Shown in pieces: positions 43,934-52,998 of a stretch of DNA of 64,000 nucleotides; the first letter of the stretch is position 1; every line of letters starts with the position of its first letter. The translations under genes were made by a program, and so were the position numbers. The stretch lies in assembly GCA_016704465.1 (NCBI GenBank), contig JADJAD010000004.1, forward strand, positions 372,001 through 436,000. The letters are read 5' to 3'. Below the pieces are notes generated by a model. The model saw only the letters and a list, made by a program, of their open reading frames with translations, searched no databases and had not been told where the DNA came from. This stretch comes from Gemmatimonadota bacterium (lineage in GTDB: Bacteria > Gemmatimonadota > Gemmatimonadetes > Gemmatimonadales > Gemmatimonadaceae).

Positions 43934-45838
43934 TCACCCGTGGTACGTTCGCAGCCACCACTCGGATTGCGCCGCGGCCAGTAGCGCTGCCGCTCGCTCT
44001 CGATCGTTCATGTGCCCACTGATGAAACTGTCGATGTCGGCCAACAGTTTCCCGTGATCCACGACCCCTAGCTCCGCTAGAACCATGCCACCGGCGAACT
44101 GCTCTCTCGCCTCCTGGAGTGAGGCGTCCAGCGTGCGATCCAGGTATGTGCTCGGGACGCCGGTTCGTCGCGTCCGCGGCCCGACGACCTCATCCGGCAA
44201 CAGCCCGCGCATCGATGCGCGCAGGAGCCGCTTGTTCTCTCGCCCGGAATTGCTCTCCCACCGCGGACGAGTCGCGGCAAAACGAACGATACGGCTATCC
44301 AGCAGCGGGGTCCTCAGCTCGACTCCCTCGCCCTGACAGATCGAGAAGACGAGCGCATTCACTCGTTCGGTGAAGACGGTCCGGAGAAACCAGGTCCGTT
44401 CCACCGACGAGTGTCCCTCACCCGGCCTCCGATCTCGAGGTACCCGCCGACGAGCCAGAAAGTGCTCCGACTGCTGCAGCGTGTCGGACAGCCAGGGCGG
44501 CACCTTGCGGGCGTACGCCTCCGCGATGGGACGTCCCCCGCGCAGCAGCGCCAGGAGAGATAGCAGCCGAGGCGACAGGTTTGGCTGCACTGCCACCTTG
44601 AAGACTCGATACCAGGAGAGCGGGCCCCACAGGCTTCGCCACTCGCGGCGGAATTCTCCCCAGTGGCCCTGGCGAAACAGGTCGGCCAGGAATATCGGCG
44701 ACGTCGAAAACCAATAGTCCCCACCATTTCCGTTGAGGCCGATGCGCGCGTCCTGCGCGCGACATCCACGCGCGAGCTCCCGATTCCAGAGCTCGTACGT
44801 GTGGTAGAACGGCTCGTCTCGCATACGAGCGCGCTCCAACGAGGGTTCGTTGGCCGGGACGCGCGATTCGGGAATGAAGAACGGCGTCCGACCCCAGCGC
44901 TCAGTCGTTACCGCGACCAGTTCGTCCTCGCGACCTGGATCGTCGATCGGATGAGAAAACGACACCGTGCGGAGCGCCGACGGTCCTGATGTACCCGCCA
45001 GCCGCCAGCTCCCGGCGGCAAAGATCGCGGTCGAATCGTAGCCTCCGCTGAGCATGACCGCGCTTCCGCGCGCGAGGTCGCAGCGCTCGGCGACCGCATC
45101 GGCAATGAGTCGACGCAGCTCCTCGGCCGCCTCGTCGAAGGGCACTCCCGAATCCTGCTCGAAGATCGGGATCTCCCACCAGCGCGCCACCCGAGGCGGC
45201 GCCCCTGGATGCCAGGTCAGCGCATGACCACCGGGAATCCGGTCGACCGCGCTGAACGCGGTCTCGCTCCCGCAGGTCAAGTCGATGTCGGCAGCGTCCT
45301 CGGCGAGCGCGGTCAGGTTCCATCCCGGCGTGCATCCGGGGACCGCGGCGACCGTGCGCAGCGAGCTGGACACCGCGAGTCCATCGCCAATGCGGGTGAA
45401 GTAGAGCGTCCGCCCCCCCGCGTGGTCGCGCGCCGCGAACAGGGAGTGTTCGTGCGCATCCCACACGATGCACGAAAACTCGCCCTCCAGGTGCTGCACG
45501 CACTCCCACCGCCAGGCTTGCACAGCGGCCAGGATCGCGTCGGCACCCGACGCGTCGACCGGGCACGGCGCGTGGCCGGCTGCGACCAGCGCGCGATTCA
45601 GCGTCGCGCGATAGTAGATCGCCGCGTGGGCAACGACGGTGTATCGCCCGTCGGTCGCCAACCGACGCGCAGCTCCCTCATCCCAATCGGGAGCGGCAAC
45701 ACCGAGGACCGCGTCGTCGGCCACGCGAACCATCGCCACCGTCGCCGAGTCGGCACGGAACGGTCGAGTGAGCAGCGCCCGCACCTCGGCATCGCCCTGT
45801 TCTGCTGGAGGCCCGACAAGTGCGACAAGGCTGCTCAC
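43934..45838 (-). CDS. Lasso cyclase (asparagine-synthetase-like, C protein)
   Basis: A 634-residue homologue of asparagine synthetase B. The N-terminus is VSSLVALVG, lacking the catalytic Cys2 of true glutaminases, as expected for lasso C proteins that only use the ATP-dependent half. FSCIVWDAHEHSLFAARDHAG is the degenerate Ntn region. The synthetase half has MLSGGYDSTAIFAA near residue 265 (ATP pyrophosphate loop) and GLNGNGGDYWFS in place of GGQGGDE. It would adenylate the Asp8 side chain of the core and close the ring onto Ala1 after leader removal. GTG start overlaps the kinase stop (GTGA), showing co-translation. Alternative: an amide synthetase of another pathway, unlikely beside the precursor. 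Confidence 0.85.
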   Translation of the reverse strand: MSSLVALVGPPAEQGDAEVRALLTRPFRADSATVAMVRVADDAVLGVAAPDWDEGAARRLATDGRYTVVAHAAIYYRATLNRALVAAGHAPCPVDASGADAILAAVQAWRWECVQHLEGEFSCIVWDAHEHSLFAARDHAGGRTLYFTRIGDGLAVSSSLRTVAAVPGCTPGWNLTALAEDAADIDLTCGSETAFSAVDRIPGGHALTWHPGAPPRVARWWEIPIFEQDSGVPFDEAAEELRRLIADAVAERCDLARGSAVMLSGGYDSTAIFAAGSWRLAGTSGPSALRTVSFSHPIDDPGREDELVAVTTERWGRTPFFIPESRVPANEPSLERARMRDEPFYHTYELWNRELARGCRAQDARIGLNGNGGDYWFSTSPIFLADLFRQGHWGEFRREWRSLWGPLSWYRVFKVAVQPNLSPRLLSLLALLRGGRPIAEAYARKVPPWLSDTLQQSEHFLARRRVPRDRRPGEGHSSVERTWFLRTVFTERVNALVFSICQGEGVELRTPLLDSRIVRFAATRPRWESNSGRENKRLLRASMRGLLPDEVVGPRTRRTGVPSTYLDRTLDASLQEAREQFAGGMVLAELGVVDHGKLLADIDSFISGHMNDRERAAALLAAAQSEWWLRTYHG

Positions 45839-46776
45839 GAATGCCAGCCAACGATCATCTCGCCGACACGATCGACCGCATCGAGGCCGCGGGCGACCTC
45901 GAGTCGATAGATCGGGACCGTTGCCGCCACCGATGCGCAGTAGTCGAAGACCCGCAGCGACTCCGCGCCACCCATGAGCGCCCCCAGCTTCGAGTGGGTC
46001 ATCAGCGTGATGGTGCCATGCGCCGGCGCGAGCGGAGTGCGGGTCACCAGCTCCTCCCCGGCGTTCCGAACGACCGGCACGAGCTCGTACAACGCGCCGA
46101 GCGGCACGGCATCGTGTTGGATGAACGCATCGGGGAGCTGGTCGAAGGTGCGCTTGTTACTGAGTCCAACGCGCCAGTCGCCCAGCTCCGAGAAGCGTTC
46201 TGCGGCGTCCGTCCACAGGCGCACGGAGTGCACCCCTGGGGAGGCCCGTCCCGTGACCGGGTCAACCGGAAGGGTATCGTCGGTCAGGAGGTGCGCCCCA
46301 TGCGCGGCGAGCGTCATGGCGAGCGTCGACTTTCCCGACCCCTTGGCCGCGAGAAAGCCGATTCCGTGTCCGGCAAGCGCCACCGCGCTTCCGTGCAGAC
46401 AGAGGATGCCTCGTTCGTGTACAGCCACCGCCAGCACTCGGCCGAGAATGTCGACCCGCACGAGTTCGCGATCGATCCCGGGGACCGGGTACCAGGTGAG
46501 CGTGGCGCCTCGATCATTGACGTCGAACGTCCCCGTGTCGTCGAAGGACAGGCGCAGGCCGGTCGGCGTGCGCACCAGCGACGCCTCGACGCCCGGGGAC
46601 AGCTGATCACGTCCAACGGGGACCGTCTCGACGTGGGGGGCGGGGGCGGACTCGACGCGCAGCGTCCAGTCGACCGGCGCGTCTCCCGCTGCCTCACGAA
46701 GCTCGGGAAAGGGGAACGGGGCGGACAGCACGCCGCCAAAGACGTGAAAACGGAGCATGGTGGGTGAACCGGTCAT
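45835..46776 (-). CDS. HPr-kinase-like lasso peptide kinase
   Basis: A 313-residue P-loop protein related to the C-terminal domain of HPr kinase/phosphorylase. CLHGSAVAL near residue 127 corresponds to the conserved His of this fold, AKGSGKST (144-151) is the Walker A loop, and LLTDDT (about 163-168) carries the acidic metal residues. Homologues in lasso clusters (the paeninodin-type kinases) phosphorylate the side chain of the C-terminal Ser of the precursor; this precursor does end in Ser. First gene of the cassette, divergent from a sulfatase gene 156 bases away. Start ATG 46776 or in-frame ATG 46758. Confidence 0.8.
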   Translation of the reverse strand: MTGSPTMLRFHVFGGVLSAPFPFPELREAAGDAPVDWTLRVESAPAPHVETVPVGRDQLSPGVEASLVRTPTGLRLSFDDTGTFDVNDRGATLTWYPVPGIDRELVRVDILGRVLAVAVHERGILCLHGSAVALAGHGIGFLAAKGSGKSTLAMTLAAHGAHLLTDDTLPVDPVTGRASPGVHSVRLWTDAAERFSELGDWRVGLSNKRTFDQLPDAFIQHDAVPLGALYELVPVVRNAGEELVTRTPLAPAHGTITLMTHSKLGALMGGAESLRVFDYCASVAATVPIYRLEVARGLDAVDRVGEMIVGWHS

Positions 46777-46932
46777 GTCTCGTCGTAGGTTTCACACGCT
46801 CGAACGGTCCGGCCCTGACGCTGTGAAGACTAGCGGCCATCTCACCTTTCGTCGACGGCTACCGGCAGGTGCAGCGCGCCAGCGACCTTTCGTGAAATGA
46901 CTTAGATTTCCCGCAACCTTACACCCCGCCTG

Positions 46933-48740
46933 GTGAATTCGGTCGAACCAGCCCGCCGCGACGCGGCCATCCGTTCTCCTGCAAGCCTCGTCCTACTGGT
47001 TCTCGCGTCCGCCCTGACGGCCGGAATCGGGGAGTTGGTCTTGCGGCTGCTGGCCACGCGGTTTCTTCCGGCTCCAGTCGCGATCAACCCCGCCTCGATC
47101 TGGCTCGGCCCCGTCTCGGCCGTGATCATCTTCACGCCGCTCATCCTCACGGTGTGGTTGGGCGCCCGACTCATCGGGAGCGGAGCGGCCTGGAGCTCGG
47201 CCGTCGCGGTCGCGGCGTTCCTCGCAACATTCGACGTGCTGCTGCTGGTGCCGCGCCTGCATCCGGCGGCGCTGGCGGTCCTGGCGCTCGGCGTTGCCAC
47301 GCAAGTCACACGGCTGGCGCGTCGGCATCCGGTGCGCTTTCGCCGAGTACTGGCCGGGACGGCCGCGATCCTCTCGGCGGTCGCTGTGACGGGAGGTCTG
47401 CTGACGGCCCGCGACGGAGGCGCCGCGGACCCGGCGTCGGGAACCGTCCTCTCCGACGATGCGCCGAACGTGCTGTTCCTGGTCCTCGATACCGTGCGGG
47501 CGCTGGAGCTGAGCGCCTACGGCTACGAGCGGAACACGTCCCCCCGACTCGTTCAGCTGGCCGCCGAGGGGGTGCGCTTCGACCGGGCGGTGGCGCCCGC
47601 GCCGTGGACGCTCCCGTCACATGCCACCATGTTCACCGGACTGTTCCAGCGCGACCTCTCCGTGGGCTGGTCGACCGCGCTGGACACCGTCCCGCCGACC
47701 GTGGCCGAGCATTTCTCGTCGCTGGGCTATGCCACCGGAGGTTTCGTCGCCAACCTGCGCTATTGCGCGCGTACGCACGGGCTGGGGCGCGGCTTCCAGA
47801 CGTACCGCGACTTTTCACTGGTGCCGAGTGTGATCGTGGGCTCGACGATGGCCGGACGTCGCCTGCTGGGCCTGTACAACGACCTCGCGGGCAAGTACGT
47901 GCTCGCCGGGCGCAAGGACGCGGCGCGTGTGGTCGATGAGTTCCTCGACTGGCAGGAGGAGCGGGGAAGCCGACCGTACTTCGCCTTCCTCAATCTCTTC
48001 GATGCGCACGAACCGTACGCTCCCGAGGCGCCGTACGACCTGGCGTTCCTGGCGTCCGAGCCGCCAACACGTGCGCTGATGGTCGGCGAAGTGCCTGATC
48101 CCGCGGAAGTCGAGGGGCTGCGCGGCGCCTACGATGGCGCCATTGCCTCGCTCGATGCACAACTCGGGCGGTTGTTCGACGAACTGGCACGCCGCGGATC
48201 GCTGGACCGGACGATCGTGGTGGTGACGTCGGACCACGGCGAGGAGTTCGCCGAGCACGGCTACATGTCCCACGGCAACGGCCTCAACTTCCCCGCCCTG
48301 CACGTGCCACTGCTCATCCGCTGGCCTAAGGGAGGCGTGCCAGCAGGTGCGGTGGTCGAGACGCCGGTCTCGCTGGCCGACCTCGCCGCGACGCTCATCG
48401 ACCTGACCGCCTCGACCAGGCGCTCGGTCCTGCCCGGGGCGTCCTCGCCCCGCTGTGGCGCGGCGAGACGGTGCCGAACCAGTCACCCGTCCTCTCCGAG
48501 CTGTACCGGGTGCACAACCTGCCCGACTTCTACCCGGTGTCGCGAGGAAACATGCGGTCACTCGTGCAAGGGCGCTTCCACTACATCGCGGGCCCCGAGC
48601 AACAGGAGGAGCTGTACGACATTGTCGCCGACCCGTTCGAGCGGAGCGACCTGTTGGCCGATCCCGCCGTGGCCGACACGCTGTCGGCGCTGCGGCGGGC
48701 GATGGCGGCGTTTCCCGCCGAGGATCGCCAGGGGCGTTAG
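46933..48740 (+). CDS. Membrane-anchored sulfatase-superfamily protein with a one-base frameshift
   Basis: About 602 residues after repair. Four N-terminal hydrophobic helices are followed by an alkaline-phosphatase-superfamily domain: NVLFLVLDTVRA (metal Asp), APWTLPSHATMFTG (nucleophile region) and VVVTSDHGEEFAEHG (metal Asp/His). The nucleophile position is Thr, not the Cys or Ser that is converted to formylglycine in true sulfatases. The frame breaks at GGGG 48436-48439. One more G restores GGVLAPLWRGETVPNQSPVLSE and a normal end at TAG 48740. The unshifted frame also has a protein-like tail (DDFLRLLGAPLD, to 48792), so a second small error near the end is possible. GTG start. Confidence 0.78.
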
Positions 48741-48788
48741 GCGGCGCGCGGGGGACGACTTCCTCCGGCTGCTCGGCGCACCGCTCGA

Positions 48789-50650
48789 TTAGTGCAGCCG
48801 GGAGCGTGGGGGCGGCCACCCCACGCCAAGCGCGCCACTGATGACGGCGCGATAGCGCTCGAGCGCCGCGGCCCCGTCCGGCGCCGTCGACCGATCATCA
48901 ACCTCGCCGGCGTCTGACCGCCAGTCGAACAGCTGTTCGGTGCCGTTGCCATAAAAGATGTAGTGCCCGGCAGAATCGATCGCCGACTTCATGGGCCCGA
49001 ATCGGGTGAGGTTCATCCGCGAGGGATTCACGACGGCGGCAGCCTCGGCGATGATCGGGCCCAGGTCGGCGCTGCCGCTTGATGTCCACGCCCGCGCCAG
49101 TGAGCCTCCCGGAAGTACCCCGGCGGGCGCTCCCGCGAAGTCCACCAGCGTGGCGGCGAGGTCGCGCAGCGACACGAGGGAGCGCACGCGTTGTCCGGCG
49201 GAGCGCGCCCCGGGGCGCGCACCATGAGCGGCACGTGCAGGAGCGGGAGGTAGAGGGAGTTGCCGTGCGAGTCGAGCCCGTGCTCACCGAACTGCTCCCC
49301 ATGATCCGAGGTGACGACGAGGATGGTCCGTTCCAGGTCGCCGCGCGCCCGCAATCGCTCGACGATGCTGCCGATGATGCTGTCCTCGTAGGCGATGCCG
49401 CCGTCGTAGCGGTCCAACTCGGTCTTGCCGCTGTTGAAACGGGTGCGGTAGCCGTCGGGCGGCTCGTAGGGGGCGTGCGCATCCATGAAGTTGAGCATGG
49501 CGAAGTACGGGCGACGCGCCTCGCCGTCGCGCCACACGAAGAAGTTCCGCGCGATGGTCGCGGCGGTCAGCGGCTCGGACTTGCGCACCGTCTCGGTGCG
49601 GAGGCTGGGCCGAGTCAGCGCCTGGCGGATCTTCCAGCGTTCTCCCTCCAGCACACTCTCCAGCAGCAACCGGCCGGACCCTGTCTGGCTGAGCGTGGTG
49701 CTCCACAACGCCTGCTGGAAGGAAAATGGAAAGTCCTCGTAGTGCGTGAAGCCGCGCGAGATGCCAAGCTGGTAGCCGGCATACCCAGTGTTGGCCATGA
49801 AGCCACCGCTCACGTAGCCGCGGCCGGCGAGCACCTGGGCGACCGTCGTCACGCTGTCGAACATCGGGTTGAGGTAGTCGGCGCCGGCCTGGCTCGCCCA
49901 CAGCCCGGTCATCATGCTGGCGTGCGACGGGGCGGTCCATGGCGCCGTGGCATACGCCGCGTCGAAGACCGTCGATTCCCTGGCCAGCGAGTCCAGCACC
50001 GGGGTGGTGGGACGCTGGTACCCGTAGAGGCTCATGCTCGACGCGCGCACCGTGTCGAGGATCAGCAGGATGATGTTCGGGGCGTCGGGCGCCGCGCCGC
50101 CGGCAGGCGAGGCGGGTGCATCGGCCGACGACAGGCGCCCGCCCGTCAGGAGCCCCACCGTGCCTAACGCCACGGTGCCGCCGACGGCGACGCGCCGCAC
50201 CCAGCGCATGCCCCGTGCACCATTCGCGGCGATGCGAGACCCCACCACCGTCCCGATGCCGAGCGCGAGCACGAGCTGCGAGACCGGGTGGATCTTCTGG
50301 TACAGCAGCAGGATCGCCAGGGCGGCCAACCAGGCGAAGATGCTCGCCACCAGCCGCAACCCGACTGCTCGTCGCCGAATGCGCGCCAGGACGAGGGACA
50401 CGACGGCCAGCGGAAGCGCGAGCATCAGGAACCACACGAGGTAGCCGCCGAGCGAGAGCCAGGCGAACTCCCGACTGGACCAGGTGAACTCGTGCAGCAC
50501 GCGAAAACGGAACTCGACCAGTGCCACGTGCACGCCGGCGGCCACGACGGCGCCGGCCACCGCCAGCCAGAAGACGCTGGTTATTCCGGCGACTGGACGA
50601 TCGGTGTCGGTCGAGGAACGAGTCGGCGACGGCGCTTCGGACCCGTTCAT
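48789..50650 (-). CDS. Membrane-anchored sulfatase-superfamily protein with a one-base frameshift
   Basis: About 620 residues after repair. Four N-terminal helices, then NIILLILDTVRA, APWTAPSHASMMTG with Thr at the nucleophile position, and LVVTSDHGEQFGEHG. The frame is lost at the paired runs CCCCGGGG (49208-49215). One extra G or C joins it to the second frame, QRVRSLVSLRDLAATLVDF, and a complete C-terminus ending PPPRSRLH. The ATG at 50650 overlaps the stop of the next paralogue (ATGA), so the two are one operon. It probably acts outside the membrane on a phosphate or sulfate ester; the substrate is unknown. Confidence 0.78.
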
Positions 50651-52521
50651 GGGCGCCGTGCGGGGCGACCGGAGTCGGCGGGTGCGCCCAGCGTGCGGGC
50701 GATTCGCGCCTCGAAGGCGGGGGCCAACGCCCCGTGCGCTCCCTTGGAGAGATCCTGCGTCTCCCGAGGGTCGCGACGGTAGGCATAGATCTCGGTCGTC
50801 CCGTTGCCGTTCCGTATGAAGTGCAGCGAGTCGTCGGCGAGTGCGCGCATGTCGCCCATGGCGTTCAACGCGGTCCGATCAGGATTGACCCCTCGCGACA
50901 ACTCGGCGATCGCGTCGCTGGCCCGTGCGGTGGAGTCGTGCCACGTGGGGGCGAGCGACGTTCCGCCGAGGCCGCGCCCATCCGGCAGGGCGCCCAGGTC
51001 CACGAGGGTGGCCGCCAGGTCGCGCAGCGACACGGCCTGCGCCACCCGCGTCCCGGCCGGCACGCGCGACGGGTAGCGGATGAACAGGGGGACGTGCGTC
51101 AGCTGTTCGTACAGCGAGTTGCTGTGCCACCCGAGTCCGTGCTCCCCGAACTGCTCGCCGTGGTCCGAGGTGATCACGACGATCGTGCGGTCCAGTTCTC
51201 CGCGCGCCTCGAGTGAATCGAACAACGAGCGCAAGGCGTCATCCAGGTAGCGAATGGAGCGGTCGTATTTGTCGCTCGCACGGTCACCTCCTCCGAACAG
51301 CGTGTCGTACCGCGCCGGCGATTCGTACGGGCCGTGGGCGTCGAAGAAGTTCAGGAAGGCGAAGTACGGCCGCCCGGCCACTCCCGTCTGCCACCGCAGA
51401 AAGGAGCTGGTGATCTGCTCAGCGGATTTTGGATCGTTGTCGGGATATGAGTATCGCGGCTCAAAGTCGAAGCGCGCGATCTCACGGAGCGCGCGCCCGA
51501 TCCACCGCTGCCGGACGAGGGCGTCCCAGGTGTTGCGCACCGATGTCGCCTGCCCGAGCGACGTGGTGAAGACCATCTGCGCCAGCGATCGGCGGTGATC
51601 CTCATAGCGGGCAAAGCCGCGGTCGAGCCCGAAGCCGCGCGGGGTGGCGACGAGATTCGCGGTGAAGCCCGCCGTCGCATAGCCGTATGAAGCGAAGACG
51701 CTGGCGAGGGTCGCGTGTGCACCATCCAGCGGCGTGGTCCAGTTCCCCGTCTGCTGGCTGGAGTACCGTCCCGTGAACATCGACGCGTGCGACGGGAGCG
51801 TCCACGGGGCGGTGGAGAACGCCCAGTCGAACGTCGCGCCCGAGCGCGCGAAGTCGTCCAGCTTCGGCGTCGTCGTACGCTCGGCCCCGTACAGGGAGAG
51901 CGAACTGGCGCGCACCGTGTCGAGGATCAGCAGGAGCACGTTCGGGGCACCGTCGGGCGCTGCGGGAAGCGCCGAGAGCGCGCGGCGCTCGTGCACGACG
52001 TTCTTTCCCGTCTGGTATCCCCAGAGCAGGACCGTGAGCAGGGTGCCGGCGACCGCAATGCGCCCGAGCCCGGCGCGCCACGCGCCCTCACGAGCGCCGG
52101 CGAGTCCCGCCAGGCGCACGCCGACCCCGACACCTAACGCGAGCGCCGCGTACTGGTGCAGCCGCGGAAAGAGCAGGACGAACGAGAAGGCCGCGAGCAT
52201 CCCGAAAAACCCCACGGCCACACGCATCGCCGAGACGCGCCGAACCACGGCCAGCAGTGCGGCCAGTGGAATTGCCGCGGCGGCGAACAGGACGACATAG
52301 CCAATGGGCGCCATCCACGCCGTGTCGGGCGACATCCAGGTGCGCAGCAGGTCGCGCAGCAGGTCGCGCCGGACCCACGAGACCGCCGCATGCAGGAGTC
52401 CGCCCACCAGCGCCATCGCGAGGGCCGCGAGGAAGACGTCGCCGACCTGTCGAGCCGCGCTGCGCCTGGTCGGCGGCAGGGCGTCGGGAGTGGTCCGGGC
52501 ACCACCGTCGGGACCGGTCAT
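50647..52521 (-). CDS. Membrane-anchored sulfatase-superfamily protein
   Basis: A 624-residue intact paralogue: four N-terminal helices (residues about 25-165), a linker, then NVLLLILDTVRA, APWTLPSHASMFTGRY and VVITSDHGEQFGEHG. Thr replaces the formylglycine Cys/Ser. A Thr nucleophile is known in phosphoethanolamine and lipoteichoic-acid-type transferases of the same superfamily, which are also membrane anchored, so a phosphotransferase is as likely as a sulfatase. The intact copy confirms the expected layout of its two frameshifted neighbours. Confidence 0.82.
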   Translation of the reverse strand: MTGPDGGARTTPDALPPTRRSAARQVGDVFLAALAMALVGGLLHAAVSWVRRDLLRDLLRTWMSPDTAWMAPIGYVVLFAAAAIPLAALLAVVRRVSAMRVAVGFFGMLAAFSFVLLFPRLHQYAALALGVGVGVRLAGLAGAREGAWRAGLGRIAVAGTLLTVLLWGYQTGKNVVHERRALSALPAAPDGAPNVLLLILDTVRASSLSLYGAERTTTPKLDDFARSGATFDWAFSTAPWTLPSHASMFTGRYSSQQTGNWTTPLDGAHATLASVFASYGYATAGFTANLVATPRGFGLDRGFARYEDHRRSLAQMVFTTSLGQATSVRNTWDALVRQRWIGRALREIARFDFEPRYSYPDNDPKSAEQITSSFLRWQTGVAGRPYFAFLNFFDAHGPYESPARYDTLFGGGDRASDKYDRSIRYLDDALRSLFDSLEARGELDRTIVVITSDHGEQFGEHGLGWHSNSLYEQLTHVPLFIRYPSRVPAGTRVAQAVSLRDLAATLVDLGALPDGRGLGGTSLAPTWHDSTARASDAIAELSRGVNPDRTALNAMGDMRALADDSLHFIRNGNGTTEIYAYRRDPRETQDLSKGAHGALAPAFEARIARTLGAPADSGRPARRP

Positions 52522-52998
52522 CGGCTCCGGTAGATGAACGGAGTACCTTCAGTCGCCGACTCGCGGGCCACGAGTGGCGGCATCCTCTCACGATCGTCGG
52601 AGATCGGGGCGATCACGGAGGGCGTGGTGCGCGTCATGTGGTTCTGTGGTTCGTCGGGGAATCTGGAGGCGCAGGGGCGAGGCGTCAGCATCCGCGCGGC
52701 GCCTTCCGCTCGTGTCGGGGACGGTAGCGCACGACCCATGCCACCTTTGCACCCGCTACGCACGGTACGATCGTATGTACGATGCCGCACGATCACACGA
52801 CATCACCCCCGTGGTTCGGCGATGGGTCCGATCCTTGCTTGAGCGCGAACGGTACCCTGCGGCAAGCGCTGCAGGGCGTGCGACGGCGACGGTGCACGAC
52901 CAGATCGAAGCTAACAGGTCGGCGCGCCACACCGGATCGCCTCTCGGCGCGCCTCTCTGCGCGCCTCTCGTTCCACTCGAATCCACGACCGACTCCTG
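52522..52998. other. Divergent intergenic region with a short repeat
   Basis: A 477-base gap between divergent sulfatase-family genes, so two promoters are expected. The middle (about 52740-52860) has lower GC than the flanks, and CGTACGATCGTATGTACGATGC near 52763-52784 has a partly palindromic look. Three imperfect 12-bp units (GCCTCTCGGCGC-like) lie at 52939-52974, just before the plus-strand gene. No gene recognised. Confidence 0.4.
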
